From Rhizobium ecuadorense (GTDB lineage: Bacteria > Pseudomonadota > Alphaproteobacteria > Rhizobiales > Rhizobiaceae), in contig NZ_LFIO01001480.1 of assembly GCF_001187535.1 (NCBI RefSeq), forward strand, positions 20,202 to 84,201: a stretch of 64,000 nucleotides of DNA, in the 5' to 3' direction. A program made the position numbers and the translations under genes. The notes below the pieces were generated by a model. The model was not told the origin of the DNA and did no database searches. It saw only the letters and a list, made by a program, of their open reading frames with translations. Positions 35,000-44,471 of the stretch are shown in pieces (positions within the stretch are counted from its first letter, which is position 1; each line of letters begins with the position of its first letter).

Positions 35000-35641
35000 T
35001 CAGGCCTTCACCTCGATAAAGTCGATCGGCCCGCCGGCAACGTCATCGTCGAACACCGCGCATGATAGCTTGCCGCCGAAGACGCAGCCGCTATCGATGT
35101 TGGTGCGGTTTCCTGTCGTCACCGGATTGGACAGTGAAGGCGTATGGCCGTGGACCAGATGTTTGCCCCAATAATCGCCGGTCTCACCGGGAGGAAACCG
35201 TAGCCAGAGAAGATCGCGCTTGGTCTGCCGTTGCAGCGGAAATTCCGGAACAACGCCGGCATGGACAAAGATGCGATATCGATCCACATGCATGAGGGGA
35301 CGATCGTCAGCCCATTGCAAATGCTGAGGCAGAACCCTGCCATCATAGGACATTTCGGTTTCAAGTCCGCCGTTGCTGATCCACACGTCTCTGCTGTCGC
35401 TGTCGGCATAGGCGGCAACCATCATGTCCTCATGATTGCCTTTGAGGCAGATCCATCGCCACCGGTCGGACGTGCCTGCAATGACACAGTCGAGGACACT
35501 TTTGCTGTCCGGCCCGCGATCGATATAGTCGCCAAGGAAGACGATCGTGCCTTCGGACGCATAAGCCTCGATACGATCGATCATCCTATTCAGTGGATCG
35601 ATACAGCCGTGGATATCACCGATGGCGAACGTGTAGCGCAT
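35000..35641 (-). CDS. PPP-family serine/threonine phosphatase (metallophosphoesterase)
   Basis: A 213-residue protein with all core motifs: FAIGDIHGCID (metal ligands), FLGDYIDRGPDS, CLKGNHEDM and a late HAG and VHGHTPS. The size and motif spacing match bacterial PrpA/PrpB and lambda-phosphatase-like enzymes. It should act in the cytosol on phosphoproteins or small phosphate esters. It is encoded next to an ADP-ribosylglycohydrolase on the same strand, in DNA that looks less GC-rich than its surroundings. Confidence 0.93.
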   Translation of the reverse strand: MRYTFAIGDIHGCIDPLNRMIDRIEAYASEGTIVFLGDYIDRGPDSKSVLDCVIAGTSDRWRWICLKGNHEDMMVAAYADSDSRDVWISNGGLETEMSYDGRVLPQHLQWADDRPLMHVDRYRIFVHAGVVPEFPLQRQTKRDLLWLRFPPGETGDYWGKHLVHGHTPSLSNPVTTGNRTNIDSGCVFGGKLSCAVFDDDVAGGPIDFIEVKA

Positions 35642-35824
35642 GCTTCATTTTTAGAACCTGTTGGGAGCCAGGTGAAGTCCGTATCGCCGCGGCGGATCTG
35701 AATACTGCCGACAGAAAATCCGACTCATTTCCTGGCACTTACGGCGATTGCCTCGCCTTTGGCTTGAGTTCACATATTGATCGCCGCATCGGCCATGCCA
35801 AATCCGCGGATGGGTACGGCATTG

Positions 35825-36778
35825 TTAACCAGCCTTCTTCAACAACTGGCTGGCCAGCTCGATGCAGTCAACCGGCCAATATAGTTCAGGCCTTGGATGC
35901 ATGACCTTTGGGTTTCCCTCGTGTGGTCGGCAGGAAAGTATCGTTTCACGCCATTGGCTGGGAATTGCGCACTCCCCATGAATCGCACCGAGCAGCGCTC
36001 CGGCAATCGCCGCGTTCGTATCCGTATCGCCACCGTTTGAGACGGTGCTCACGACGCCGTCTTCCAAGGAATTCGAATGCAGCAATTGAAAAATGGCATT
36101 CTGAAATGCGATCAGGACCCAGCCTTGTTGATTCACGAAGTCCTTTGGCGGTTCCTTTTCGGCGGCGGTGATTGCATCACGAATGCTGGGATCGACACCA
36201 AGCTCATCGGACCATTTTCTGACCGCCTGATAAACATCTCGAGGCGTCGGGCCTTCGGCAATCGAGTAGGATAGCGCGCGAGTAAAGAGATTGTTGATCT
36301 GCCGGCACACAGGGTTCGGATGTGTGATGATGGCGTCCTGTTCCGCCCACAACCCGACCTGTTCGGTTGAAAACTGAGATCCAAAAATGCCGAGAGGTGA
36401 CACACGCATGAGCGCACCGTTGGCTTGGCTTTGGTGATCAGGCTCGTAACGAATTCCATTGTACACCGTCCGGCCAATGTCGAAAGGCTTGGATGCCAGC
36501 CAGTCTTCATAGGCCCGTCGGGCAGCGTCCTGAACATATATTCCTTCTGCGACGATCGATCTGGCCAAAGCCAGCGCCATCTCGGAGTCATCGGTTGGTT
36601 GACCGGCAATGGTGTTCCAAGCGCCACCATCATGAATTTCGCGAACGCCATGGGGATATTTTTGGCGTATTTCTTGAGGCGTCTGAAATTCCACCAGCGA
36701 GCCAAGTGCATCCCCTGCCAGTTGACCGAGAATACACCCGATTGCCCGGGACACCGTTGTATTATTTATGATTCTCAT
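35825..36778 (-). CDS. ADP-ribosylglycohydrolase (DraG-like)
   Basis: A 317-residue protein with the family's metal-binding motifs: GCILGQLAGDALGSLVEF near the start, QPTDDSEMALALA (TDDSE), and GGDTDTNAAIAGALLGAIHG near the C-terminus. It should remove ADP-ribose from protein, nucleic acid or a small molecule. ATG 36778 (MRIINNTT) follows AGAGG; an in-frame start 12 codons earlier has none. It is upstream of the PPP phosphatase gene with a 183-bp gap. Codon use appears more AT-rich than its neighbours, suggesting acquisition, though this was not measured. Confidence 0.92.
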   Translation of the reverse strand: MRIINNTTVSRAIGCILGQLAGDALGSLVEFQTPQEIRQKYPHGVREIHDGGAWNTIAGQPTDDSEMALALARSIVAEGIYVQDAARRAYEDWLASKPFDIGRTVYNGIRYEPDHQSQANGALMRVSPLGIFGSQFSTEQVGLWAEQDAIITHPNPVCRQINNLFTRALSYSIAEGPTPRDVYQAVRKWSDELGVDPSIRDAITAAEKEPPKDFVNQQGWVLIAFQNAIFQLLHSNSLEDGVVSTVSNGGDTDTNAAIAGALLGAIHGECAIPSQWRETILSCRPHEGNPKVMHPRPELYWPVDCIELASQLLKKAG

Positions 36779-37007
36779 GCAGCCTCTGGCAAATAGTGAA
36801 GCGCGTTGATGCAATCGCGCTGTGATGCGAGTGGCGCAACCCGCTAAGCAACGATACTAATCCGCGCAGGTTTCCGCTAGTCGTTGCGATGTTCGAGCGA
36901 CCGCAATCGGCCCAAAACAAAAGCCCTCATCCCCGACTGTCTTCAAGGCCGGAATTGTGTCATGACCCATCGACCACAGGCACAACAGCTCAAGGTGCGG
37001 CATCGGC

Positions 37008-38030
37008 ATGAAGAAGATCGGTTTCCTCTCGTTCGGGCATTGGACGCCCTCGCCGCAATCGCAGACGCGCTCGGCGGGTGATGCGCTGCTGCAATCGATC
37101 GACCTTGCCGTCGCAGCCGAAGAGCTCGGTGCGGATGGCGCGTATTTTCGGGTGCATCATTTTGCCCGCCAACTCGCCGCGCCCTTCCCGCTGCTATCAG
37201 CCGTCGGCGCGAGAACCAGCCGGATCGAGATCGGCACCGCTGTTATCGACATGCGCTACGAAAACCCGCTCTACATCGCCGAGGATGCGGGTGCCGCCGA
37301 TCTCATCGCCGGCGGCCGGCTGCAGCTCGGCATCAGCCGCGGCTCGCCCGAGCAGGTGATCGATGGCTGGCGCCATTTCGGCTATGCGCCGCCCGAAGGC
37401 CAGAGCGAGGCTGACATGGCCCGCCACCACGCCGAAGTATTCCTCGAAGTGCTGCGCGGCGAAGGTTTTGCCAAGCCCAACCCGCGGCCGATGTTTCCGA
37501 ACCCGCCGGGCCTCCTGCGCCTCGAACCGCATTCGGAGGGGCTGCGCGAGCGGATCTGGTGGGGCGCAAGCTCCAACGCCACCGCCGTCTGGGCGGCCAA
37601 GCTCGGCATGAACCTGCAGAGCTCAACGCTGAAGGACGACGAAACGGGAGAGCCGTTTCACGTCCAGCAGGCTGACCAGATCCGCGCCTACCGCGAGGCC
37701 TGGAAGGCGGCCGGTCACACGCGCCAGCCACGCGTCTCCGTCAGCCGCAGCATCTTCGCGCTGGTCGACGACCGCGATCGCGCCTATTTCGGCTACGGCA
37801 ACGACGAGGACGACAAGATCGGTTTCCTCGACGAGAAGACCCGGGCGATCTTCGGCCGCAGCTATGCCGCCGAACCCGACGTCCTGATCCGGCAGCTCGC
37901 CGAGGACCAGGCGATCGCCGAGGCCGACACGCTGCTGCTTACCGTCCCCAACCAGCTCGGCGTCGCCTACAACGCCCATGTCATCGAAGCGATCCTGACC
38001 CACGTCGCCCCGGCGCTCGGCTGGCGCTGA
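37008..38030 (+). CDS. LLM-class flavin-dependent oxidoreductase
   Basis: A 340-residue luciferase-like TIM barrel. Marks include KKIGFLSFGHW, LAVAAEELGADGAYFRVHHFARQ, SRIEIGTAVIDMRYENPLYIAEDAGAADLI, GRLQLGISRGSPEQ and WWGASSNATAVWAAKLGMNL. These enzymes use reduced flavin for monooxygenation or dehydrogenation; the substrate is unknown. Single gene, convergent with the AraC regulator (12-bp gap). Confidence 0.92.
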   Translation: MKKIGFLSFGHWTPSPQSQTRSAGDALLQSIDLAVAAEELGADGAYFRVHHFARQLAAPFPLLSAVGARTSRIEIGTAVIDMRYENPLYIAEDAGAADLIAGGRLQLGISRGSPEQVIDGWRHFGYAPPEGQSEADMARHHAEVFLEVLRGEGFAKPNPRPMFPNPPGLLRLEPHSEGLRERIWWGASSNATAVWAAKLGMNLQSSTLKDDETGEPFHVQQADQIRAYREAWKAAGHTRQPRVSVSRSIFALVDDRDRAYFGYGNDEDDKIGFLDEKTRAIFGRSYAAEPDVLIRQLAEDQAIAEADTLLLTVPNQLGVAYNAHVIEAILTHVAPALGWR

Positions 38031-38042
38031 CACCTGCCATTT

Positions 38043-38867
38043 TCAACCCCGCAGATATCGCGCACGGAATTCGCGGGGACTGCAGCCTTCGCGTTCGTGA
38101 AAGATGCGTGAAAAATAAAATGGATCATCCAGGCCGATCATGGCGGCAACCGTTTCGATCTTTTCGTCGGTGGTTGCCAGCAGCTGTTTGGCATGATCCA
38201 TGCGCACCCGAAGCTGAAATGCCTTGGGAGGCAATCCGGTTTCAAGCGTGAACCGCCGGCGCAGCGTGGCCGGCGACATGCCGTGCTCGGCGGCGAAGGC
38301 AGCAAGATCGAGCGGCTGCATCGCCCGCCGCCGTAGCGTTTCGACGATGTCGGCCATATCAGCCCCTGCCTGGCGCCGATCGACTGCATCGATTGCCTGT
38401 CTGGCGGCTGCGATGACGATCTGATGCAGCATCAGTGCCGCCGACGCCTGCCCAAGATTGGTATCGTCAAGCAGATCGGCATGAAGCTTGCCGAAGAGCC
38501 GCGCCAACTCATCGAGATGATGCAGGGGCACGACCGGATGGTGCTCGGCAATGATCCTCAGCCTGACGAAGTCCCGCGGGAAGGATCCTTCGAAAAGCGC
38601 CCAGCGCTCGTCCCAGCCGCCTTCGTCGGGAGCGTAGGAATGCGCGCGGTTGGGAAACAGCCAGAACAGCGCAGGTCCGGTCAGGCTGAGGCGGCCGCTG
38701 GCGGCGGTTTCCAGCCAGCCCTGCCCGCGCTCCACCAGCACGACGGCGAAACTCGGAAGTTTTCGCTCGGTCACCGCATGGCGGGCATGCTGCCTGCCGC
38801 TGCCGGTGACCGCCAGTCCGCCGGCCGCGCCAAGCGGCGTTCTATAAATGGCCTCGGCGTTTTTCAT
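38043..38867 (-). CDS. AraC-family transcriptional regulator
   Basis: A 274-residue protein with an N-terminal cupin-like sensing domain and two C-terminal HTH motifs: LAAFAAEHGMSPATLRRRFTLETGLPPKAFQLRVRM and ETVAAMIGLDDPFYFSRIFHEREGCSPREFR. It is divergent to the phytanoyl-CoA dioxygenase-like gene at 38965, its probable target. Confidence 0.92.
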   Translation of the reverse strand: MKNAEAIYRTPLGAAGGLAVTGSGRQHARHAVTERKLPSFAVVLVERGQGWLETAASGRLSLTGPALFWLFPNRAHSYAPDEGGWDERWALFEGSFPRDFVRLRIIAEHHPVVPLHHLDELARLFGKLHADLLDDTNLGQASAALMLHQIVIAAARQAIDAVDRRQAGADMADIVETLRRRAMQPLDLAAFAAEHGMSPATLRRRFTLETGLPPKAFQLRVRMDHAKQLLATTDEKIETVAAMIGLDDPFYFSRIFHEREGCSPREFRARYLRG

Positions 38868-38964
38868 GATGAGCGAAAAGTCCAGCTATGAATTTCCTCC
38901 ATGTCGGTTATCCCTGCAGATCAGCTAATTGATGGCAAATCAATTCAAGCTGGGGAAGGCTGAA

Positions 38965-39888
38965 ATGTCGATTGCCGCCAAAACCATGCAGACCCGAACA
39001 CCGGAATTTCCTCTTGCCGCCCACGGCAAAAGCTTGCCGGCGGAACGGACGGGCTGGCTCACACCGACCGACCCCGCCATCGGTATCGACGCCATCCGCC
39101 GCCGTTACCAGAACGATGGCTATGTCTGGCTGAAAGGTCTTCTGCCTTGGGCCGACATCATCGACTTCCGCGGCTGGGTGTTCGAACGCCTCGCGGTGAC
39201 AGGACTGGTCGAGCCCGGCAGCGATTTTTCGCAAGGGATCGCCTCGGCCACCGACGTCGACTGGAGCCTGGCGAACCGGCTCCTGATGTCGCTTGTCCGC
39301 TCCGCCGCCTATGAAGGCTTTTGCGCGCAACCACCGCTCACCCGCTTCATGGACGAATTTCTGCAGGGCATCTCCTACCTGCACAAGCGCAAGATCATGC
39401 GTTTCACTCAGCCCGGTTCGCCGACTGCCACCCCCGCCCACTACGATCTCGTCTATCTCCGCGGCGGCACCAGCCGCCTGGTGACTGCCTGGATCCCGAT
39501 CGGCGATATCCCCTCGGAGATGGGCGGCCTGGTCTACCTCGAAGGCTCGCACGCACTTGGAGTCAAGATGGAGGCCGAGTTCCACGCCGCTAGCGGCGAT
39601 CTTTCGCCTGAAGAGCGGATCAGCGCCTATAACAGCCACATGACGGAAGGCGGCTGGGTCTCGAAGGATCTCCCGGATATGGCGGAGCGCTTCGACACCC
39701 GCTGGCTCGCCGCCGATTATGAGGCCGGTGACGTCGTGCTCCACTCACCTTACATGATCCACGCCTCGACCACCAACCAGGATCGCGGCCGAAGGCTGCG
39801 CCTCTCGACCGACATCAGATATCAGAATGTCGACGACGAGATCGACGCCCGATGGAACAACCATTGGAGCCTCGGCGATATGCTGTAG
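38965..39888 (+). CDS. Phytanoyl-CoA dioxygenase-like Fe(II)/2-oxoglutarate enzyme
   Basis: A 307-residue protein of the PhyH family. The iron ligands are in PAHYDLVYLRGG (His-x-Asp) and in the distal motif MIHASTTNQDRGRRLRLSTDIRY (His, plus Arg for 2-oxoglutarate). FRYxxDGYVWLKGLLP-like sequence precedes them. It should hydroxylate a small molecule with 2-oxoglutarate and oxygen. ATG 38965 (MSIAAKT) follows GGGGAAGG; a frame from 38929 is longer but lacks such a site. Divergent from the AraC gene. Confidence 0.88.
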   Translation: MSIAAKTMQTRTPEFPLAAHGKSLPAERTGWLTPTDPAIGIDAIRRRYQNDGYVWLKGLLPWADIIDFRGWVFERLAVTGLVEPGSDFSQGIASATDVDWSLANRLLMSLVRSAAYEGFCAQPPLTRFMDEFLQGISYLHKRKIMRFTQPGSPTATPAHYDLVYLRGGTSRLVTAWIPIGDIPSEMGGLVYLEGSHALGVKMEAEFHAASGDLSPEERISAYNSHMTEGGWVSKDLPDMAERFDTRWLAADYEAGDVVLHSPYMIHASTTNQDRGRRLRLSTDIRYQNVDDEIDARWNNHWSLGDML

Positions 39889-40017
39889 CCCCGTTCCAAC
39901 GCCTCAATTGCGAAGTGTCGGGACCTTACAGGCGTCGTGAGCGTTGATGGTCCGAGCCTTGAATCGGTTGCATGACTGACCGACTTATGGCTGGGACCGA
40001 ACCGCTCGAGTTGCCTG

Positions 40018-40941
40018 ATGCCGCGCACGAACCTGAACGATATCCTGATCTTCATGGCCGTCGTCGATGCCGGAAGCTTTATTGCCGGCGGCCAGGCCAT
40101 GGGCCTGTCCCGCTCGGCGGCGGGAAAGGCGGTCATCCGCCTGGAAGAGCGGCTCGCCGCGCGTCTGCTCAACCGCACGACGAGAACGCTAAGCCTGACC
40201 GATGAAGGGCGGGTCTTTTACGAGCACGGCCTGCAGATTCTCGCATCGGTCGACGAGGCGGAAGCGAGCGTGGGAGGCCAGAGCGGCATGCCGCGCGGCG
40301 TTCTCAGGCTCACCCTACCCGATGCCTTCGGACGGCTCGTCATATTGCCTCTGCTGGAAAAATACCTTCGGACCTGGCCCGACATCCAGGTGGAGATGAG
40401 CTTCACCGATCGTCTCGCCGACATCATCGAGGAAGGCTTCGATCTGGCGATCCGAATCGGCGCAACTGCGTCGGACTCCCGGCTGGTCTCGCATGTGATC
40501 GCCACCTACAGGACGCGCCTCTGCGCCTCGCCCTCCTATCTCGCCGCGCGCGGCGAGCCACGCGATATCGACGATCTCGCAGCCCACGACTGCCTGATTT
40601 TCACCAGCCGCAACCAGAGGCAGGGCTGGCGTTTTCGCGGCAAGGGCAGTTCCTGGATCAAGGCGCAGGGGCGCAGCCGCCTGAGGCTCGATAGCGGCGA
40701 GGCGATCCGCGACGCTGCCCGGGCGGGATTGGGCATCGCGCTCCTGCCCGATTTCCTCATCGCCGGCGATCTCGCCGCCGGGCATCTTCGGCAGGTCCTG
40801 CCCGAACTGGAAGCCGATGACACAAAGATCGTCACGCTTTATCCCGACAAGCGCCTGCTGGAACCGCGCATCCACCGTTTTATCGATCTGTTGGTCGAGG
40901 CGCTGGGGCAAGAGAGAGCGGGCGCGCGCTCATCGCCTTGA
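40018..40941 (+). CDS. LysR-family transcriptional regulator
   Basis: A 307-residue protein. The HTH is LNDILIFMAVVDAGSFIAGGQAMGLSRSAAGKAVIRLEERL, followed by a substrate-binding domain with GFDLAIRIGATASDSRL and GLGIALLPDFLIAGDL, typical of the CrgA/DsdC-like LysR group. Its 3' end overlaps the convergent MFS gene by 12 bp. The target is not evident from position. Confidence 0.92.
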   Translation: MPRTNLNDILIFMAVVDAGSFIAGGQAMGLSRSAAGKAVIRLEERLAARLLNRTTRTLSLTDEGRVFYEHGLQILASVDEAEASVGGQSGMPRGVLRLTLPDAFGRLVILPLLEKYLRTWPDIQVEMSFTDRLADIIEEGFDLAIRIGATASDSRLVSHVIATYRTRLCASPSYLAARGEPRDIDDLAAHDCLIFTSRNQRQGWRFRGKGSSWIKAQGRSRLRLDSGEAIRDAARAGLGIALLPDFLIAGDLAAGHLRQVLPELEADDTKIVTLYPDKRLLEPRIHRFIDLLVEALGQERAGARSSP

Positions 40942-42195
40942 TACGGAAGCACCGGCATCGGCAACCGATCTGTCGAAACCGCGGAAACTTTTCAGGCCAA
41001 GGGGAAGGAGGGACGCGGCGAGATAGGCAAACCCGGTGAGCAGCAGCGCCGCGGCAAGACCGATGGTGCTGATCAGAGCGCCGCCCACGAGGCCGCCGAA
41101 AGGAATGAGGGCGAAGCAGAGAGCGGCGTTCATGGAGGTGACGCGGCCGGTCAGCGGCTTGGGAATGCGCTCGAAGATCACCGCCGAGAGGATCGGGTTG
41201 AGGAAGCCCGAGGCGAATCCTGCGATGGCCAGGGTCGTAAAGACAAGGCCGAGCGGCGCATCCAGCGCAACAACGAGAAAGCGGGGAAAACCGGTCAACA
41301 GGAATGCCACGGTATAGACCATCAGGCGCGGCATCCGCTCGCCGATTGCCGCGGCAATCGCCGCACCTGCGATCGACGCGCCGGCGAATGCCGCAAACAT
41401 CGCTCCCAGCAGTTCCGGACCATGGCCGGAATCGCGTGTCCAGACGGGCAGCAGCACCGCATGATAGGCCTGATCCAGCAGATTGGTGATCGCCACCATG
41501 GCGACGATGCTGACGAGCACCGCATCGCCGCGCAGAAAGCGCCAGCCTTCCCGGAGATCGTCGAGATAAGAAGCCCTTTCGACCAGTCGGGCACCGGGTG
41601 CGCCGGATAGCTCGGGCGCGCCCCGTATCCCGGGAATGCCGACTGCGACGATCAGCGCGGCGGCGGCAAAGGTGGCGGCATTGACGAGGAGCGCCTGACC
41701 CGGGCCGATCAGCCCGATCAGCGCGCCGGCGCCGGCGGCGCCCGCCGTCGAGGCCAGCCGCTCGATCGCGCTGGCGACGCCGGTCACCCGTTCGAGCGGC
41801 ACCTTCGCGAGCCTGGCGATATCGGGAACCATTGCCTGCTTGGCCGCGTCGGAAGGCCCACGCAGCACGCCCATGGCAAAGACAACAGGCAGCAGCATCG
41901 GCACAGTCAGCATGCCGAAAAGATCGAACAGCGGCACCAGCCCGACCACGGCCACCGAAGCGCTATCGCAGACGATGGCGATGCGCCTGGCGCCGACGCG
42001 GTCGATCAGCGGCCCGCCGAGCGCCTTGGCGACGACATAGGGCAGCATCTCCATCATCGCCGTCAGCCCTGTCAGGACAGGGCTGCCCGTCGTGCTCAGC
42101 ACCAGCCAGGGAATAGCGATGGTCGATAGCCGCGTGCCGGAAAGCGAACACGTCTCGGCAGCGGCGAGCGCCAGGAAAGGCCTGCCCCTCCTCAC
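40930..42195 (-). CDS. MFS transporter, MefA/DHA3-like
   Basis: A 421-residue protein with 12 hydrophobic segments. It begins FLALAAAETCSLSGTRLSTIAIPWLVLSTTGSP and contains the loop GGPLIDRVGARR, both typical of the macrolide-efflux-like DHA3 family (MefA, enterobactin exporter EntS). It shares 4 bp with the upstream ArsR-type regulator gene, so they are co-transcribed and the regulator probably controls drug or metabolite export. Substrate unknown. Confidence 0.9.
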   Translation of the reverse strand: MRRGRPFLALAAAETCSLSGTRLSTIAIPWLVLSTTGSPVLTGLTAMMEMLPYVVAKALGGPLIDRVGARRIAIVCDSASVAVVGLVPLFDLFGMLTVPMLLPVVFAMGVLRGPSDAAKQAMVPDIARLAKVPLERVTGVASAIERLASTAGAAGAGALIGLIGPGQALLVNAATFAAAALIVAVGIPGIRGAPELSGAPGARLVERASYLDDLREGWRFLRGDAVLVSIVAMVAITNLLDQAYHAVLLPVWTRDSGHGPELLGAMFAAFAGASIAGAAIAAAIGERMPRLMVYTVAFLLTGFPRFLVVALDAPLGLVFTTLAIAGFASGFLNPILSAVIFERIPKPLTGRVTSMNAALCFALIPFGGLVGGALISTIGLAAALLLTGFAYLAASLLPLGLKSFRGFDRSVADAGASVSRR

Positions 42196-42839
42196 GGCTC
42201 ATCCTCCCCCTCGCGATGCGGAACGCGGCCCGGATAGGGGAAGGCGTGCAGCATGACGTAGAAGGGAACCATGCCGGGATCCCGAGACGCCGCCTCGCCC
42301 AGCGGGGGGGCTGCCCGCATGGCTTCCAGGATGATGCCGGTCAGCCGTTTCGTCAGAGCCTCGGCTTGATCAGCCGTCATCGGGATGATGATGTCGTCGG
42401 CAGCCGTCGCCTTGCGCCATTCGGCCGGCAACTCGGCATATTCCTCCAACGCCTGCTGCATCTGGCCGACCTGCAGGGAGAGGGCCGCCTGATTGAAGGC
42501 GATGTCGAGATCGAGCCCCTCTCCTTCGGCCTCGCTCGGCGGCACCGAGGTCAGCTCGTGGCTGGCACGCCACCAGCGGTCGCGCCTCGATGCATGCGGC
42601 GCCTCCTCGATGAAGCCGTATTGCGCAAGCTGGCGCAGATGATAGCTCGTCGCCCCGCTGTTCAGGCCGAGCCGCGCCGCGAGCTGCGTCGCCGTGGCAG
42701 GCCCATCGATCCGGAGCATGCCGAGCATGCGCAGCCGGACAGGATGGGCGAGCGCCTTCAGCGCGGTCGGCTCGGGCACGACCCGGCTGACGGTGCGGGA
42801 GGCGGCATCTGCGGCAGGTTGGGAGCGCTGATCTTTCAT
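42192..42839 (-). CDS. ArsR/HTH_20-type transcriptional regulator
   Basis: A 215-residue protein. The winged helix is TALKALAHPVRLRMLGMLRIDGPATATQLAARLGLNSGATSYHLRQLAQYGFIEE. A helical C-terminal half is likely for dimerisation or ligand sensing. The start at 42839 (MKDQRSQ) is chosen over 42875, because the latter would overlap the three 14-bp repeats at 42856-42897. Upstream of and overlapping the MFS exporter gene (4 bp), it is presumably an autoregulated repressor of the operon. Confidence 0.9.
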   Translation of the reverse strand: MKDQRSQPAADAASRTVSRVVPEPTALKALAHPVRLRMLGMLRIDGPATATQLAARLGLNSGATSYHLRQLAQYGFIEEAPHASRRDRWWRASHELTSVPPSEAEGEGLDLDIAFNQAALSLQVGQMQQALEEYAELPAEWRKATAADDIIIPMTADQAEALTKRLTGIILEAMRAAPPLGEAASRDPGMVPFYVMLHAFPYPGRVPHREGEDEP

Positions 42840-42855
42840 GGAGCCAAATATACAA

Positions 42856-42897
42856 TTGCAAATATATCTTTGCAAATATTTCTTTGCATAAATGGTG
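42856..42897. promoter_or_regulatory. Three 14-bp direct repeats, candidate operator
   Basis: TTGCAAATATATCT (42856-42869), TTGCAAATATTTCT (42870-42883) and the looser TTGCATAAATGGTG (42884-42897) lie in perfect 14-bp register just upstream of the ArsR-type gene. AT-rich iterons at this position suggest cooperative binding of the regulator encoded next to them. Confidence 0.65.
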
Positions 42898-42912
42898 CAC
42901 CTGCCCGCAGGC

Positions 42913-44004
42913 TCAATCTTCCCGCAGGGTGAAGACCGCGCAAGGCTCGGCGATACCGCGCAAACTCTGCTCTCCGAGCGGTATCAGCGTCGTCGCCGTG
43001 TTCGCCGCCACGGCGCCCGAGATCAGCACGCTGCGGCCGAGCGGCTTGCAAAGCCCTTCCAGCCGGCTGACCAGATTGACCGCCGGGCCGATGGCGGTGA
43101 AATCCAGCCGGTCGGCCGCGCCGATATTGCCCCAGAGGATCTCGCCGAAATGCAGCGCGGCGCCGAAGGGCAGCGGCGCCAGACCTTCCGCCTCACGCAT
43201 CCGGTCGAGATGGATCATGCCGGCGCGGCTGGCCGCGACCGCCCTCAGCGCCGCCTCGCAGGCGTCGCGATCGCCCCGGGCCTCGGCGCCTGTCGTAACG
43301 GGAAAGATCGCCAGCACGCCGTCGCCGATGAATTTCAGCACCTCGCCGCCGAAGGCGTGCACGGCGCCGGCGACGCGGTCGAAATAGGCGTCGAGCGCGG
43401 CGATCATCGCATGCGGCTCGGTGACTTCAGAAAGCGCGGTGAAATCCCGCAGATCGGCGCAGAGAAGAGCGGCACGGATGGTTTCGCCGCTGCCGCGGGC
43501 GAGCGCGCCTGATTGAACCCGGGCCGCACTGCGCCGGCCGAGATAGGCTTCGAGCAGCGCCGTCCGCGCCTCCCGCGCCGCAAGTGCGGCAAGCGGCGCG
43601 GCGGCAAAACGCGCGACCTCCCGCAGCCGGGCGGCTGCATCGGGAGCGAAGGCCTCCGCCCCTGCCCCGTCGGCTATGCCCGCCCAGCCGAGCATGGGGT
43701 CATCCGGCGAAGGCCCGATCCTCTCCTCCCAGACCGGCCCGAGCCCGGCCAGCCACTCGCGGCCGGCCTCGTTCTGTGGAGCCGCAGCGAAGGCCAGCGC
43801 CTCGATGACCGCCCCGGTCTCGGCCCGCCACAGCCAGGTGCGCCGCGCGATGATCGGATGCGGTACCGACAGCGTCAGCGCGCCGCCCGAAAGCGGCAGG
43901 CCGTTAGCCAACAGCCGGCGCCCGAGCGCGGCCAGAAACCGTTCGGGACCGGGCGAGGCCGCGGCCTCGTCAACCAGCCAAGCAAGGGGAGACGGCAGAT
44001 CCAT
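42913..44004 (-). CDS. Class III adenylyl cyclase, soluble
   Basis: A 363-residue protein with an N-terminal helical/PAS-like region (to about 170) and a C-terminal class III cyclase domain. Metal-binding Asp residues are in LLCADLRDFTALSE and KFIGDGVLAIF. The Lys of LKFIGD and Asp of RLDFTAIGPAVNLVSRLE are at positions expected for adenine selection, so ATP is the likely substrate. No membrane segment. The end lies close to the start of the convergent-side ArsR operon repeats. Signal input unknown. Confidence 0.9.
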   Translation of the reverse strand: MDLPSPLAWLVDEAAASPGPERFLAALGRRLLANGLPLSGGALTLSVPHPIIARRTWLWRAETGAVIEALAFAAAPQNEAGREWLAGLGPVWEERIGPSPDDPMLGWAGIADGAGAEAFAPDAAARLREVARFAAAPLAALAAREARTALLEAYLGRRSAARVQSGALARGSGETIRAALLCADLRDFTALSEVTEPHAMIAALDAYFDRVAGAVHAFGGEVLKFIGDGVLAIFPVTTGAEARGDRDACEAALRAVAASRAGMIHLDRMREAEGLAPLPFGAALHFGEILWGNIGAADRLDFTAIGPAVNLVSRLEGLCKPLGRSVLISGAVAANTATTLIPLGEQSLRGIAEPCAVFTLRED

Positions 44005-44165
44005 GCCCTAACATGACATCGCCCCGGCATGCCCGCAAGAACGCCGCTCGCGGCCCTGTTCCTGTCGCCAATCTCATCACGGCGCAAAACAAAAAATAAC
44101 ACTTTAAACTTGCGCAGTTTTCATTCCATTATGCGCCGTTCGTCATCGTGTGATTGAGGGGTACG

Positions 44166-44390
44166 ATGGGCACGATATTCTGGCCGAAAGATCCGCTTGA
44201 CGGCAATGACATGACGCTGCTGACGTCGATCCTTCGGCGGTGGTGCGAAAGATATCAGATCGAGCTGACCGCAGAGGAGAGCAGCCGCAAGGCGAAGGAG
44301 CTCGTCGAATGGTATGAATTCGGCGTCAAGGATCCTGTCGAGCTCGAAGAACTGATCGACAGCAAACACTGGCTCGTCAGCACGGTTTGA
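44166..44390 (+). CDS. Small conserved-looking hypothetical protein
   Basis: A 74-residue soluble protein, MGTIFWPKDPLDGNDMTLLTS at the start and KELVEWYEFGVKDPVELEELID near the end, predicted mostly helical. ATG 44166 follows GAGGGG. No family recognised. Its composition and start signal look like a real gene. Confidence 0.6.
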   Translation: MGTIFWPKDPLDGNDMTLLTSILRRWCERYQIELTAEESSRKAKELVEWYEFGVKDPVELEELIDSKHWLVSTV

Positions 44391-44471
44391 CGCCAAGGCG
44401 CCGAAGAAACGTCTATAAAAAGGGCCGGCGAAGATTGCGCCGACCCCATCGATCTGTCTCTGACTGCGACC

